From Daedaleopsis sinensis (lineage: Eukaryota; Basidiomycota; Agaricomycetes; Polyporales; Polyporaceae), in the NCBI GenBank assembly GCA_033807695.1, contig CM066305.1, positions 2,666,001 through 2,730,000 of the forward strand: 64,000 nucleotides of DNA, read 5' to 3'. Each line of letters starts with the position of its first letter. The first letter of the stretch is position 1. The position numbers and the translations under genes are program-made. Positions 11,667 through 22,025 of this stretch are shown in pieces. The notes beneath the pieces are model-generated. The model saw nothing but the letters and a program-made list of their open reading frames with translations, was not told where the DNA came from and searched no databases.

Positions 11667-12039
11667 GCGCTCGTGGGTCGCGCGGATCCAGCAAAGTCAT
11701 GTTTCTTGCGATCAGGATTCAGCTGTATCGCTGAGGGCATTCAAGGCGGCTGGCTTCAATCTGGATATACGCCGACGAAATACGAACAGGAGTCTGCTCC
11801 AGAATCTGGTGGATCGTTTCGACAAGTTGTATCATCCAATAGTGCGCGATCCAATTCCACTTCATCTTTGGATGAATTCCCGACTTCGCGGAGCAAATGG
11901 TGGCATTGGGCTTCCCGTCAGTCCTCTAACCGGTCTTCATAAGTAACGTGGCTCTATGAAGCACTGTGCGATGTATCAGCCGCCAGTAAAGCACAGCATC
12001 GCGACGGCCGCCGTGAAGGTATAAGGGCAAGGAGCAGCT
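11667..12039 (+). other. Spacer between GST copy 1 and the GST pseudogene
   Basis: There is an open frame on the plus strand through this stretch, but it lacks family features and runs on from the GST 3' end. I see no separate gene. Confidence 0.4.
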
Positions 12040-12640
12040 TAGCAAGCTTCTGCTCTACACCGCGGGGACTCCGAACGGCCACAAGGTCTCCGTTTTTCTC
12101 GAGGAGTTGAAGGCCGCATACGGTCTCCAGTACGAGTACGTACCAGCTCATGCTCCACCATCGTCGGAAGGCAAACATGTGTCTAGCGTGGAAAAAATGA
12201 GCTCTCCAAGAATACCCAGAAGGAGCCGTGGTTCCTCAAGTTGAACCCGAACGGCCGCATCTCGACGCTCGTCGACTGCTTTCGCGACGACTTTGTCGTG
12301 TTCGAGTCAGCTGCAATCCTGCTGTATCTCCAGCAGCACTACGACAAGGATATCAGGTTCGCGTATGACAAGGAGACGGACCCAGACAACCATGGCGAAA
12401 TTCTGCAGTGGATATTCTTTGCCGTGAGTCCGCTCTGACCGCTGAGTATGGTATGCTCACTACATGCGCATCTGGCAGCACGGGGGAGCTCGAGACTCGT
12501 CTCCAGGACCGCGACTGGCTCGCAGGCCCCGGGCGCGGAGTTTACAGCGTTGCGGATTTCAACGTGATCCTGTGGGTGCTTATTCACAAGTACGGCGGTA
12601 TCGAGTCGCTCGATCCTTGGCCGCGTGTACATTCCGGGCC
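12040..12640 (+). pseudogene. Broken Ure2p-like GST, copy 2
   Basis: The remains of a GST gene are clear. At about 12043-12137 the first exon reads [20 protein letters not shown], but it has no in-frame ATG and is preceded by an in-frame TGA. The second exon (to about 12424) is nearly intact, with LNPNGRISTLVD and [11 protein letters not shown]. The third exon is reduced to its first codons (HGG) and joined directly to the middle of the fourth exon ([20 protein letters not shown]) in another frame. Roughly 190 bp present in the sister genes, including an intron, are missing at this join. The last exon is not found. Missing start, internal deletion and frameshift make a functional GST unlikely. 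Confidence 0.88.
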
Positions 12641-13587
12641 GGTCTCAATGTTCCACAGAATAACTAGAGCGGGCCCGGGTACGGCGACGGTCCCTATTAT
12701 CGGCTAGATAGTCGTCGTTGCCATAGAGCAACTGCTGTACGAACATGTGCATGAGACCTTGCGTTAGGACCGAGGTTGGTTTCGAGTATGCTGTCGTGGG
12801 GACACAGATCTAGTCATTGTAGTCAGCAGCTCTCCCGGAAGAACTGGGTGGGTGAGCGATATGTATGTTCATTGATCGCGGTGGTTAATTTCGTTATTCT
12901 ACAGATAACGTACGTGAGCTTCTCCAGATGCTGAGTCAATGGGTACTCACGCATGGAATCTGATTGAACGTAGCTGCACACGCATTTCAACGGCTATCAT
13001 CTCATCTGACCTTGTCCAAGAGGGTTGCAAATATTCCGTACCTGCCTCCGAGCAAATATCAAACCCGCTCATGCTAGCGTTCTCTATACCGTTAGCGTCC
13101 AAGTCGGGGATCAGGGGACCGCCATGGGCATAGAGCTGCCATTCCACTGCAAATTACTCGACCATACGGATGCAATATCCTCAGCATGACTGGACAATGT
13201 CGCCCAACATTGCAAACTGACATTCTGCAGATGCAATCATTGTGAGTGGACATCGCGCCACCGCGATACGAGGATGTACCCAGGTACCTACTCAATGTAT
13301 GCCAGATCCCATTTGTAACGATCATTTGATTATCGATCGACTGGAGCGACGCGCTCGAAGGAGGTGATTCAACGGCGTGAAGGGCCTCGGTGAGTAATAT
13401 GTAGGCGCAATGCTGCAGCAAGGCGACTATATGTCACGCTTAGCAAGCACTACGAAATGACGTGATGGCTCCCTGCAACCCCTATGCCTCGCCGTGCACT
13501 GCACACCCCGCCGCCGTGTATATAAGTAGGTCGACGTTGTGTTCTTCTTGATCACCATAAACACCGAAGTCCTCATCGATATTCATC
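12641..13587. promoter_or_regulatory. Spacer and promoter of GST copy 3
   Basis: No gene is seen. The part from about 13097 to 13587 is repeated upstream of GST copy 4. A TATA box (TATATAA) at about 13518 lies 64-70 bp before the start codon and is kept in the copy. The conserved stretch before it (about 13340-13500) is the likely promoter. Confidence 0.6.
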
Positions 13588-14502
13588 ATGTCCTCTGGCA
13601 GCGCACCAATTGTTCTTTACACCGCGGGAACCCCGAACGGCCACAAGGTCTCCGTGTTCCTCGAAGAGCTCAAGGCCGCATATGGTCTCCAGTATGAGTG
13701 CGTATCTTCGTATCGCCGCTGACGAGCGCGAGGACAGGACTGACGTTCGTGCCTCACAGCGTCGAGAAGATCGACATCTCAAAGAACATACAGAAGGAGC
13801 CCTGGTTCATCAAGCTGAACCCGAACGGCCGCATTCCGACTCTCGTCGACCGCTCGCGCAACAACTTCCAGGTCTTCGAATCCGCCGCCATTCTCCTGTA
13901 CCTCCAGCAGCACTACGACAAGGACAACAAGTTCGCGTTCGACAAGGACCAGGACTCGGACAGTTACAGCGATATGCTGCAGTGGATCTTCTTCGCTGTA
14001 AGCGCATTCTGGACGCGCATATAGTGTACGTGCTCACGAAGGCTTGGCTTTGTAGCACGGAGGTGTTGGCCCGATGCAGGGACAGTTGAACCATTTCAAC
14101 AAGTTTGCACCTGAGGACATTCCCTACGCCAAGAAGCGTCAGTACATATTGATCTGGACTGACGTGCCCAGAGAGCGTTGCTCACCGATGATTCCATTGC
14201 AGGCTATCTCGAGGAGACGAAGCGCCTCTACGGTGTCCTCGAGATCCGTCTCCAAGACCGTGACTGGCTGGCCGGCCCTGGACGCGGTGTTTACAGCCTG
14301 GCAGACTTCAACGTTATCCCTTGGGTCAGAGTTCACGGGTTCGGCGGAATCGAGTCGCTCGACCCTTGGCCGCGTGTGAAGGTGAGTGTTCATTTGTTCG
14401 ACCAAAGTGACTGTGCTCACCAGGAATGCGCAGGCATGGGTGGCAGCGGCCGAGGCGCGTCCTGCTTTCCAGGCTGGTGTCAACGTTCCTCCGAGGAATT
14501 GA
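13588..14502 (+). CDS. Ure2p-like glutathione S-transferase, copy 3
   Basis: Exons 13588-13697, 13760-13997, 14056-14137, 14203-14381 and 14434-14502 give 225 residues in consistent phase. Key motifs are [43 protein letters not shown], and [17 protein letters not shown] in the helical domain. Intron positions are identical to copies 1 and 4. The protein differs from copy 4 at only a small number of sites, so the two arose by a recent duplication that also carried the promoter. Predicted role: cytosolic glutathione transfer in detoxification of aromatic compounds. Confidence 0.95.
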
Positions 14503-14894
14503 GCACGTGAAAAATGCATGATGTCGCACAGAGTGTACTACATAGTATGATCAGCAGCAGAAGAATGGAAATTTCAAACATGTATAGTGCGAGGGTTGGT
14601 CTCGATGAAGCGCTGAAGCGCTGATGCATGATGTGTGGTCGTCGACGAGTGCTAAAAGGATGGAAAACAGGAAGATCTCACTGAGGAGAACAGCTGGTTC
14701 AGAAGAAGTATGCACCGGCATCGCGACTCGGAGATCAACTTGAAGCTGCTCTAGATACGGTGCGAGCCTCAGATATCGCACATTGTCGCAGCAGGAGCTC
14801 GGAAGGAATCCGATTGACGAGTATGCAAAAGTCACATTAATATTATCGCTGACATGATTTGAACGACACAGCAGTCAGCCAGCATTAGTAAGCG
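14503..14894. other. 3' flank of GST copy 3
   Basis: This spacer resembles the DNA following GST copy 4 (about 17791-17960) and so belongs to the duplicated unit. I see no gene in it. Confidence 0.5.
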
Positions 14895-15232
14895 CCTTCG
14901 GCCTTCTCGTCCTCTCGCTCAACACCTCCCTCGCCGTTCCGGATCCTCCATCCGCGCCTTCTTTTCGGTATGCTCGTCGTCGCATCCCCAGCTCAGATCG
15001 TACCCCCGCTTCCCCCCGACCCTCTCGTCCTCGTCCGCAAGCCATCCGTCCTTCCGCCCCGCATCGATATCAAGCGCAGTGCTGGGGCCCGGGTCAAGGT
15101 CCTTCACGTATTCCCAGACGGCCCACGCGACCTCCCTACCTGCGGTCGTCCACTTGGCCACGAGCTGCTCGAGGAGCTTGTATTCGTCGGCCTCGCCTGA
15201 CATCTTGATCTTGATCGCCTGTTTGAGTGTAC
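14895..15232 (-). pseudogene. Truncated duplicate of the SFR1/MEI5-like gene
   Basis: On the minus strand this stretch encodes EQLVAKWTTAGREVAWAVWE, GKRGYD and DDEHTEKKARMED, nearly the same as the 3' exon of the gene at 22026-24848 (matching about 22140-22470). Small in-frame insertions and substitutions occur, and the match stops abruptly at both ends. It lacks the family's N-terminal part and the conserved C-terminal end. It is a partial copy moved some 7 kb, lying between two GST genes, and should have no function of its own. Confidence 0.88.
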
Positions 15233-15242
15233 TTACTGCTAC

Positions 15243-15375
15243 TGTCCAAGCCGGGGTTCAGGAGACCGCCATGGGCATACTAGAGCTGCCATTCCAGAGC
15301 AAATTACTTGACCATGCGGATGCAATATCCTCAGCATGACTAGACATTGTCACCCAACAAGCCGTCATCCTGCAA
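15243..15375. repeat. Duplicated segment A (copy of about 13097-13225)
   Basis: Both places share GGACCGCCATGGGCATA-like and ATGCGGATGCAATATCCTCAG-like sequence with scattered changes. In the GST3 context segment A runs directly into the promoter segment. Here the two are separated by about 1.2 kb, so something inserted here or was lost there. Confidence 0.8.
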
Positions 15376-15858
15376 ATGAAATAAGTAATCAAATAACGCG
15401 ACCTTGTAGGGATGTACGCGGCGCTCAGCTGTTTCTACAGGACGGCCCATGTCCTCTGCCGCCCCCGCTTTCGCGTTTTCATCCAAGGACGGCCTGAAAC
15501 TCATACGCGACATCATTGCAGACTCCGAGCTATAGGCTACACACCTCACGACTATCAAATTGAGGGGGTATGCAAGCTTCCCGACGGCCAGGACCGAAGA
15601 CAATACACATGCTCGTTCTCGCGGCACGAATGCTCCTGAGGTTCCAAATTCGTGGATCTGTCTGGATCTGTCTAGATCTGTTAGCATGTGTATATGATTA
15701 GTTAGCTTCATGTGTGCTCTACCGTCAGTGATTGCGTGCATGAGGCGAGCGAGTCGCGAGAACATATGCCGATCTCGGAGAACGGCGGTCGGAGCCGCGG
15801 CGGTGTTCTGAGTCCCTTGCGAATGCTCCTCGGTTTCGTGCTCGTTGGGGTCAGGCAT
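15340..15858 (-). CDS. Uncharacterised open reading frame, 172 residues
   Basis: This single-exon frame lies mostly in the block that separates the two duplicated segments upstream of GST copy 4. I recognise no domain. The C-terminal residues (LFHLQDDGLLGDNV) are read from duplicated segment A, which in its other copy is not part of any such frame. That, and the absence of introns in an intron-rich genome, argue that it may be a chance frame. It is listed only because it is long for the region. Confidence 0.2.
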   Translation of the reverse strand: MPDPNEHETEEHSQGTQNTAAAPTAVLRDRHMFSRLARLMHAITDGRAHMKLTNHIHMLTDLDRSRQIHEFGTSGAFVPRERACVLSSVLAVGKLAYPLNLIVVRCVAYSSESAMMSRMSFRPSLDENAKAGAAEDMGRPVETAERRVHPYKVALFDYLFHLQDDGLLGDNV

Positions 15859-16074
15859 AATGGCTTCAGTCTAGCATCCGAGTCGAGCTGAATGGCGTGA
15901 CGGAAGGAGCAGAGTAACAACTTTTTAGTACGCAAGGCGGTCTCTCAATAGGATGGAACGTAAGACGAATGACACGCGCCCATGTCATCAGTCTGACGAT
16001 GTTGGCTTCTCATTGGATGAAAGTACATTAGCGCTGGAACGCAGAGCATGGTCTCAAAGATGGGGTTTTGCCAT

Positions 16075-16277
16075 TAGGGCTGATTTGCACGGGCTTTGAC
16101 GCTGAAAAGCTTGGAGCTGTTGTTGCTGCAGTGTGGTGCGAAAGCGTGTCTTGCACCACAGGAGACCGACGCTGCTAGGGCTGCTGCACCCACTTGCCGT
16201 CGTCGGCAGGCCGTTAAAGTTGTGCTGACTAATTCTTGCGCTCCATCCTCAGAACGCCCGCTGCAAATCAGCCCTAT
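16075..16277. repeat. Perfect 15-bp inverted repeat bounding about 200 bp
   Basis: TAGGGCTGATTTGCA at 16075 is repeated in inverse orientation at about 16263-16277. The enclosed 200 bp has no recognised coding content. It may be a small inverted-repeat element, but I could not define a target duplication. Confidence 0.55.
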
Positions 16278-16554
16278 TTGGACGCGTGTGCTCGCAGGTG
16301 ATCGCAGCACGACCGTCGACGGGCATCCCTATACTTTTGACGGATGAAAAGGCGTGCAAAATGGGCCCCTGGAGGTAACCCTTCTTGCCCAAAAGAGCTT
16401 TTTGGACGATTTTTGGACGACCTTTTGGCCCTGGTCAGCCTTGTGGGGCCAATTTCGGACGCCTTTTATCCCGTACAAAATATTCGGATGCCCGCCGTGC
16501 AGACCATAATACAGAAAGATCGATGACTGTCATCTTTCTATGATGGTTAGCTGC

Positions 16555-16872
16555 GGAGATCATGAAATAAATGTGAGTGGTCATCGCTACCGCGATACGA
16601 GGATCGACCGGACCGCCGCCGAAGGAGGTGATTCAACGGCGTGACACTGACAATGGTTAAACGGGCCTCAGTGAGTACGTAGGCGCAATGCTGCAGCAAG
16701 GGCCGCACCTCCGACTATATGTCACGCTTAGCAAGCACTACGAAATGACATGACAGCTCCATACAACTTCTATGCCTCGCCGTGCACTGCACACCCCGCC
16801 GCCGTGTATATAAGTAGGTCGACGTTGTGTTCTTGATCACCACAAACACCAAACTCCTCACCGATATTCATC
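16555..16872 (+). promoter_or_regulatory. Duplicated promoter of GST copy 4
   Basis: This is a copy of about 13235-13587, with shared stretches such as GAAGGAGGTGATTCAACGGC and GTCACGCTTAGCAAGCACTA. The TATA box (TATATAA, about 16806) and its distance to the start codon are kept. Indels distinguish the copies, including a short extra piece around 16640-16660 and 16700, which could alter expression. Confidence 0.75.
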
Positions 16873-17790
16873 ATGTCCTCTGGCAGCGCACCACTTGTTC
16901 TTTACACCGCGGGCACCCCGAACGGCCACAAGGTCTCTGTGTTCCTCGAAGAGCTCAAGGCCGCATACGGTCTCCAATATGAGTGCGTATCCTTGCACAT
17001 CATCGCATACGAGCGCGAGGACAGGACTGACGTCCGTGCCTCACAGCGTCGAGAAGATCGACATCGCAAAGAACATACAGAAGGAGCCCTGGTTCCTCAA
17101 GCTGAACCCGAACGGCCGCATTCCGACTCTCGTCGACCGCTCGCGCAACAACTTCCAAGTCTTCGAGTCCGCCGCCATTCTCCTGTACCTCCAGCAGCAC
17201 TACGACAAGGAGAACAAGTTCTCGTTCGACAAGGACCAGGACCCGGACAACTACAGCGAGATGCTGCAGTGGATCTTCTTCGCTGTAAGTGCATTCTGGA
17301 CGCGCATGTACTGTACGTGCTCACGAAGGCTTGACTTTGTAGCATGGAGGCGTCAGCCCGATGCAGGGACAGTTGATCCATTTCAGCAAGTTTGCGCCTG
17401 AGGACGTTCCCTACGCAAAGAAGCGTCAGTACATATTGACCGACGTGTACTAGAGGGCGTTGCTCACTGATGATTCCCATGCAGGCTATCTCGAGGAGAC
17501 GGAACGCCTCTTCGGTGTCCTCGAGATCCGTCTCCAAGACCGTGACTGGCTAGCCGGCCCTGGACGCGGTGTTTACAGCATGGCAGACTTCAATGTCATC
17601 CCCTGGATCAGAGGTTACTGGTTCGGCGGAATCGAGTCGCTCGACCCTTGGCCGCGTGTGAAGGTGAGTGTTCATTTGTTCGACCAGAGTGACTGTGCTC
17701 ACGAGGATTGCGCACTGGCAGGCGTGGCTGGCAGCGGCTGAGGCGCGTCCTGCTTTCCTAGCTGGTGTCAACGTTCCTCCAAGGAACTGA
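16873..17790 (+). CDS. Ure2p-like glutathione S-transferase, copy 4
   Basis: Exons 16873-16982, 17047-17284, 17343-17424, 17485-17663 and 17722-17790 give 225 residues. Motifs match copy 3: [41 protein letters not shown] and [17 protein letters not shown]. Differences cluster in the C-terminal helical domain (for example IRGYWFGG in place of VRVHGFGG), which lines the acceptor-substrate pocket, so substrate choice may have shifted. Intron positions are conserved. It is a cytosolic GST of the detoxification type by family. Confidence 0.95.
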
Positions 17791-18023
17791 GCGCGTGGAT
17801 AATACATGATAGTCCATAGTCACAGTGTACTAGTAGTCAGTAGCAGAAGAACGGTCAACCATGTGCGAAGGTTCAACTCGATTTGGGCTGATGCTACTAG
17901 GTGGTTCGTCGACGAGCGCAAAAATGAAAGAAAGTAATAAGATCTCCCGGAGGAGAACGAGCTCAGAATGAGCTAGTAGCTGAAAAATTGGCAAGGCGGT
18001 ATTGAGGTGGAGGTAGAACACGG

Positions 18024-18138
18024 AACCCCCTAGTAAAAGGCGAGGGGGTTGTTTGTTGTATTACCTCCTACCGCTGTTGGTAGGTTTACTTACCGAATGT
18101 TAGCGGGTAAACTCTTGCTATGAACCCAATCTGCGGGT
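18024..18138. other. Row of four short stem-loops
   Basis: Consecutive palindromes are AACCCCC/GGGGGTT (18024-18050), CCTACC/GGTAGG (about 18067-18084), GTTTAC/GTAAAC (about 18084-18112) and AACCC/GGGTT (about 18123-18138). They lie between the GST copy 4 3' end and the IME4 start. They could mark a 3' processing region or be remnants of an inserted element. Confidence 0.45.
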
Positions 18139-18295
18139 TGAGTCACATGACCTGCTTGTTAGCGCGAATGTGGCGTTTACTAGCGTTTACTGCAGTACTA
18201 CTCCGACTCGATTGTACTACATACCTCTATATCCAGGACCTATCTGGGCTCCGAGCAGCTGCCTCCGTATTCTAACTGTCCACGCTATCCATGAC

Positions 18296-20301
18296 ATGTC
18301 GGTCGAGGACAAACTCAAGGTGGTCGCCTCCTCGGCACTCGAGTCTCTCTTCTCATCCCATGCCGTGACGACCCCAATCTCCTCATTCGATCTCCTCACG
18401 CGCGTCGTCGCGTCTGGCCCTCCTCCTGGCCTTCTCCCCGGCTCTGAGCCGGCACCGAAGTTCCGCCTGATTGACCTCACGCGCTTTGAGCGCATCCTCG
18501 AACGCCTCTCAGAGAGCTGGGACCATGGCAAGATCACTCTCTCGCGGGAAGACGACCGGGAGGGCGGCATTACGGTTATGGAGGTGCGGCTCGGCGAGAC
18601 TGCCCCCGAGGAGCCGGTGACTGCCTCGCCAACTGCCGGGCGGAAGAAGCGGAAGAGGGTAGTGGATGAGGACGACGACTCTGCTGCGGGCGGGGCGGAG
18701 GAGGAGGAGACTCCGTCCCCAGACAAGGAGAAGGAGGGCCCGCGGTGGAAGCCCCCGCCGAGCACGCTGGAAAGCTTGAGCAAGACGATGAAGGAGGTGT
18801 ACGAGTCACTGCGCCAGAGTAGTGCGAAGGGTAAGCTACTCGCTGAGCAGGTGAGTTGGTCGTTCGCAGTCGCGTTCGTCTCACTAACGAGCACACACCA
18901 TGCCATGATTAGTTCCGCACTATCGTCGGGAGCTTCGAGCCTATATGCCCGCACATCACGAAGGACGAATGCGCAAGGGCACGACGCGAAGGGACGTCTC
19001 CGACCAGCCCTAATAAGAGTGTTACGACCATCTGTGACCGCATCCATTTCCGCCCATTGCTCCGGGCGCACACAGATCCCTCACTCGGGCATTGCTCGTA
19101 CCTCAACACTTGCTACTCCGAGCCGACATATGCCCAGTCACCCTCCATTCCTCCACTCCCGTCTCATAGGCAGATTCAGTACGGCGCTCAAGGACAAGGT
19201 CCAGTCAGTCTACCGAGCGGTCTAGGTGCGGGAGGAAGGGGGAAGGAAAAGGCGCCGTGCAGGTACCTGCACTTTGAGGTGGATTGGGACGTGAATGACG
19301 GGCAAGGGATGGCGGAACAGAGGACGGTGCCTAAAAGGAGGCCGTACAGACTGAAACTCGGGCTCGGGCCCGAGAGCAAGCTGTCCGCCCCGGTACGCTT
19401 TAACAGTTATACAACCTTAGACGTGGCTAACCCGACTATGCGCAGTTACCTCCGCAATGGATCAACTGTGACCTGCGTAGGTTCGATTACTCTGTCCTTG
19501 GCAAGTTCCATGTCATCATGGCTGATCCGCCCTGGGACATCCACATGAGTGTATGATTCATCCTCTACCACGCCGTCTTGAGATTTGCTCACATTCGCAT
19601 CCACTAGCTCCCGTATGGCACTATGACCGACGATGAGATGCGTGCGATGCCTATCCCAACCCTACAAGACGAAGGTCTTATCTTCTTATGGGTCACCGGT
19701 CGCGCTTTGGAAGTCGGGCGCGAATGTCTTCGCGTCTGGGGATACACTCGCGTCGACGAAGTCGTATGGGTGAAAACCAATCAACTGCAACGCGTCATCC
19801 GGACTGGCCGCACTGGCCACTGGCTCAACCACACGAAGGAACACATGCTGGTTGGCGTCAAGACCGTGACGGACGAGAATGGCCAGCTCAAGTTCCCTTC
19901 GTGGGTCAACCGCGGGCTCGATACGGACGTGATCGTGTCCGAGGTGCGCGAGACGAGCAGGAAGCCCGACGAAGCGTATGGCTTGATAGAGCGTATGTGT
20001 CCCGGCGGGCGGAAGGTCGAGATCTTCGGGAGAAGGCACAATACGCGTCCAGGGTGCGTGGTTTCGTTGCGCCTGCTGTTGCATTGCAGGTCATGTAGCT
20101 GACAGTGATCATCTGTAGGTGGTTGACGCTTGGTAATCAGCTTGGTGCGGACCAGATCTACGAGGAGGACCTGAGAGCGAGAATCCAGGCCAGGTGCGTC
20201 TGGACAAGTTGCGGAGTGGCTATCCGACTTACACCGAACGATACAGGTATCCCGAGAAAATGTTAAACCCGCCCCCGCAAGCCTTCGGACAAGGACATTG
20301 A
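18296..20301 (+). CDS. IME4: mRNA m6A methyltransferase, METTL3/Ime4 type
   Basis: Six exons (18296-18850, 18913-19392, 19446-19550, 19608-20053, 20119-20193, 20247-20301) give about 571 residues. The C-terminal MT-A70 domain is intact: ADPPWDIHM holds the DPPW catalytic motif, followed by [38 protein letters not shown] and the SAM-pocket VKIEIF-like [10 protein letters not shown]. The middle carries the CCCH region ([26 protein letters not shown]) as in METTL3. The N-terminal third has an acidic, Lys-rich linker. The enzyme puts m6A on mRNA, in fungi linked to meiosis and development. The loop in the second zinc finger is much expanded (see findings). Starting at MSVEDKLK is preferred over an upstream in-frame start because of its METTL3-like N-terminus. 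Confidence 0.94.
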
Positions 20302-20808
20302 CATCAAGTGTATCGTCATGGACTCGTAGCTTTCTTGGACTACAATCGCAGTTTTGTCGTCGCTTGCTCTCGCATTGTTGTATACTAATCTGTATCCTCG
20401 TGTGCATATTCATCTCGCAGTTCTGATCACGCTGACATATTCGTACCCATCGGTTGACTCGTACTTCCGTCTTGTATCATACTAAGACTCTTCTGTCCAT
20501 GATGCGTGACTTCAGGACATAGACCGATCGGAGTCTGGTCACTTCAAGAGCGAACTCGACCCTCTGAGAGACTCGGATTTCGGGTGGATGTCCAATGATG
20601 ACGCGACGTATGATCGGCCTGCCTTATGAATACGTTCCCACCATATGCGCATGTGCATAGTATATAAAGTACTGACATCCAGTTTCAGTAACACATCCGC
20701 GTTTTCGTAGCGAACTCTAGAGCCTCATACCGGTACTACAAGTTGTGAGTCTGTTCAACTTGCGTCCTGATGTGTATTGAAAGCTGAACGCATACAAAGT
20801 AGAAAAGC
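20302..20808. promoter_or_regulatory. Spacer and promoter of the NmrA-like gene
   Basis: No gene is seen. A TATA box (TATATAAA) at about 20661 lies some 148 bp before the next start codon. Confidence 0.45.
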
Positions 20809-21894
20809 ATGACCATCCTCATCACAAGTGCAGCAGGCCGCACCTCCGGATTCGTCCTCCGGGCCCTGCTCGACTCCAAGAGCATCTCCCCCGCGGACCT
20901 CCGGCTTTTCGTGCGCTCCCAAGCGTCCGTACAGAAGCTCAAGGAACGCTTCCCGCAGCTCCCGGACGCGTCCTTCGCCATCGGGGACTACCTCGAGGCG
21001 AGCACCCTGGGCCCCGCGCTGCAGGGCGTCGACGTCGTCTTCCACAACGGGCCGGCGTTCAGCCCGCTCGAGAGCGCGATGGGCATCGCGCTCATCGAGG
21101 CGGCGAAGGCGGCGGGCGTGCGGCACTTTGTGTACTGCAGCGTGCTGTTCCCCGTCCTGACGAAGCTGCTGAACCACAAGGCGAAGCTCTAGTCCGTACT
21201 GATTACTGCTAGTAGCCGTGCTACGGCTACATACGTTCGCCAGAAGTATGCTGATCTCGTTTGTTTGAACAGCGTTGAAGAACATCTCATCGAGTCGGGG
21301 CTGAACTACACCATCCTCCAGGTATTTCCCCGTCGTCTCATCGCCGATTTGTGACGAACCGCGGTCTCACCAGTTAATTCTCGCAGCCTTCATCCCTGAT
21401 GCAGAACGTCAACCTCGAGCGCGTCCTCTCCACGAGCGTGCTGCCGATCCCGTACTCCCCACACACGCTCCAGGGCTACCTCGACCTCGAGGACCTTGCG
21501 GCCGTCGCGCGGCTCGTCCTCCTCGACCCTACGCCGCACAACCGCGCGCGGTACGAGCTAGTGGGCGAGAACTGCACGTATCAGGACGTCGCGGACCACA
21601 TTACTGCGCAGACCGGCGCGAGGATCGTTGTCGAGCCTGTCAGCGTGGATGAGATCCGCGAGCGGAGTGCGACGCATGTAAACATCGGGAGCGCATACGA
21701 GGCGGAGGCTTTGGCGCGGATGATGTTCTACTATGACAGAAGGTCGGTAACGGGTAACGTTCGCTATGATTGCAGTGGATGGCTGACGATATGACAACTT
21801 GCAAAGGGGCATACCGGGCAACAGCAACACTCTGAGGTGGCTGTTAGGCAGGGAGCCGACTAGCTGGGCAGCACGAATCAAGCGCGATGCGTAG
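20809..21894 (+). CDS. NmrA-like NAD(P)-binding reductase/regulator
   Basis: Exons 20809-21191, 21273-21321, 21387-21742 and 21807-21894 give about 291 residues. The N-terminus is an atypical short-chain dehydrogenase fold: MTILITSAAGRTSGFVLRAL gives a glycine-poor variant of the nucleotide loop, then VDVVFHNGPAF and GVRHFVYCSVLFP. After the first intron, LIESGLNYTILQPSSLMQN and LDLEDLAAVARLVL are typical of the NmrA/HSCARG family. These proteins sense NAD(P) or reduce small carbonyl substrates. The active-site Tyr-x3-Lys of classical enzymes is not evident. The first splice donor (GTCCGT) is unusual and overlaps an in-frame TAG, but the phase and family sequence support it. Confidence 0.85.
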
Positions 21895-22025
21895 TCTACT
21901 GAATCATACCAATATTTGGAGAGATTTCGTTGGGAGCACAATAATTTATTCGCACGAGGCTCACAGCCCACAAGAATGGAACAAATGACACGCTAGCTAG
22001 CTGGAAGAGAACAAGGAAGGCTGAA

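Noticed and set aside
11173..11946. 257-residue plus-strand frame after GST copy 1
   Set aside because: It runs out of frame through GST exons and introns and then into the spacer; the GST splicing explains the coding signal.
15340..15858. 172-residue frame as a confident new gene
   Set aside because: Its end reads into a duplicated noncoding segment and it has no recognisable domain; kept only as a low-confidence feature.
18217..19071. 284-residue minus-strand frame
   Set aside because: It overlaps IME4 coding exons in antisense; codon bias of the real gene keeps it open.
21185..21200. Premature stop in the NmrA-like gene
   Set aside because: The TAG overlaps a GTCCGT donor; splicing to 21273 gives the conserved family sequence in phase.
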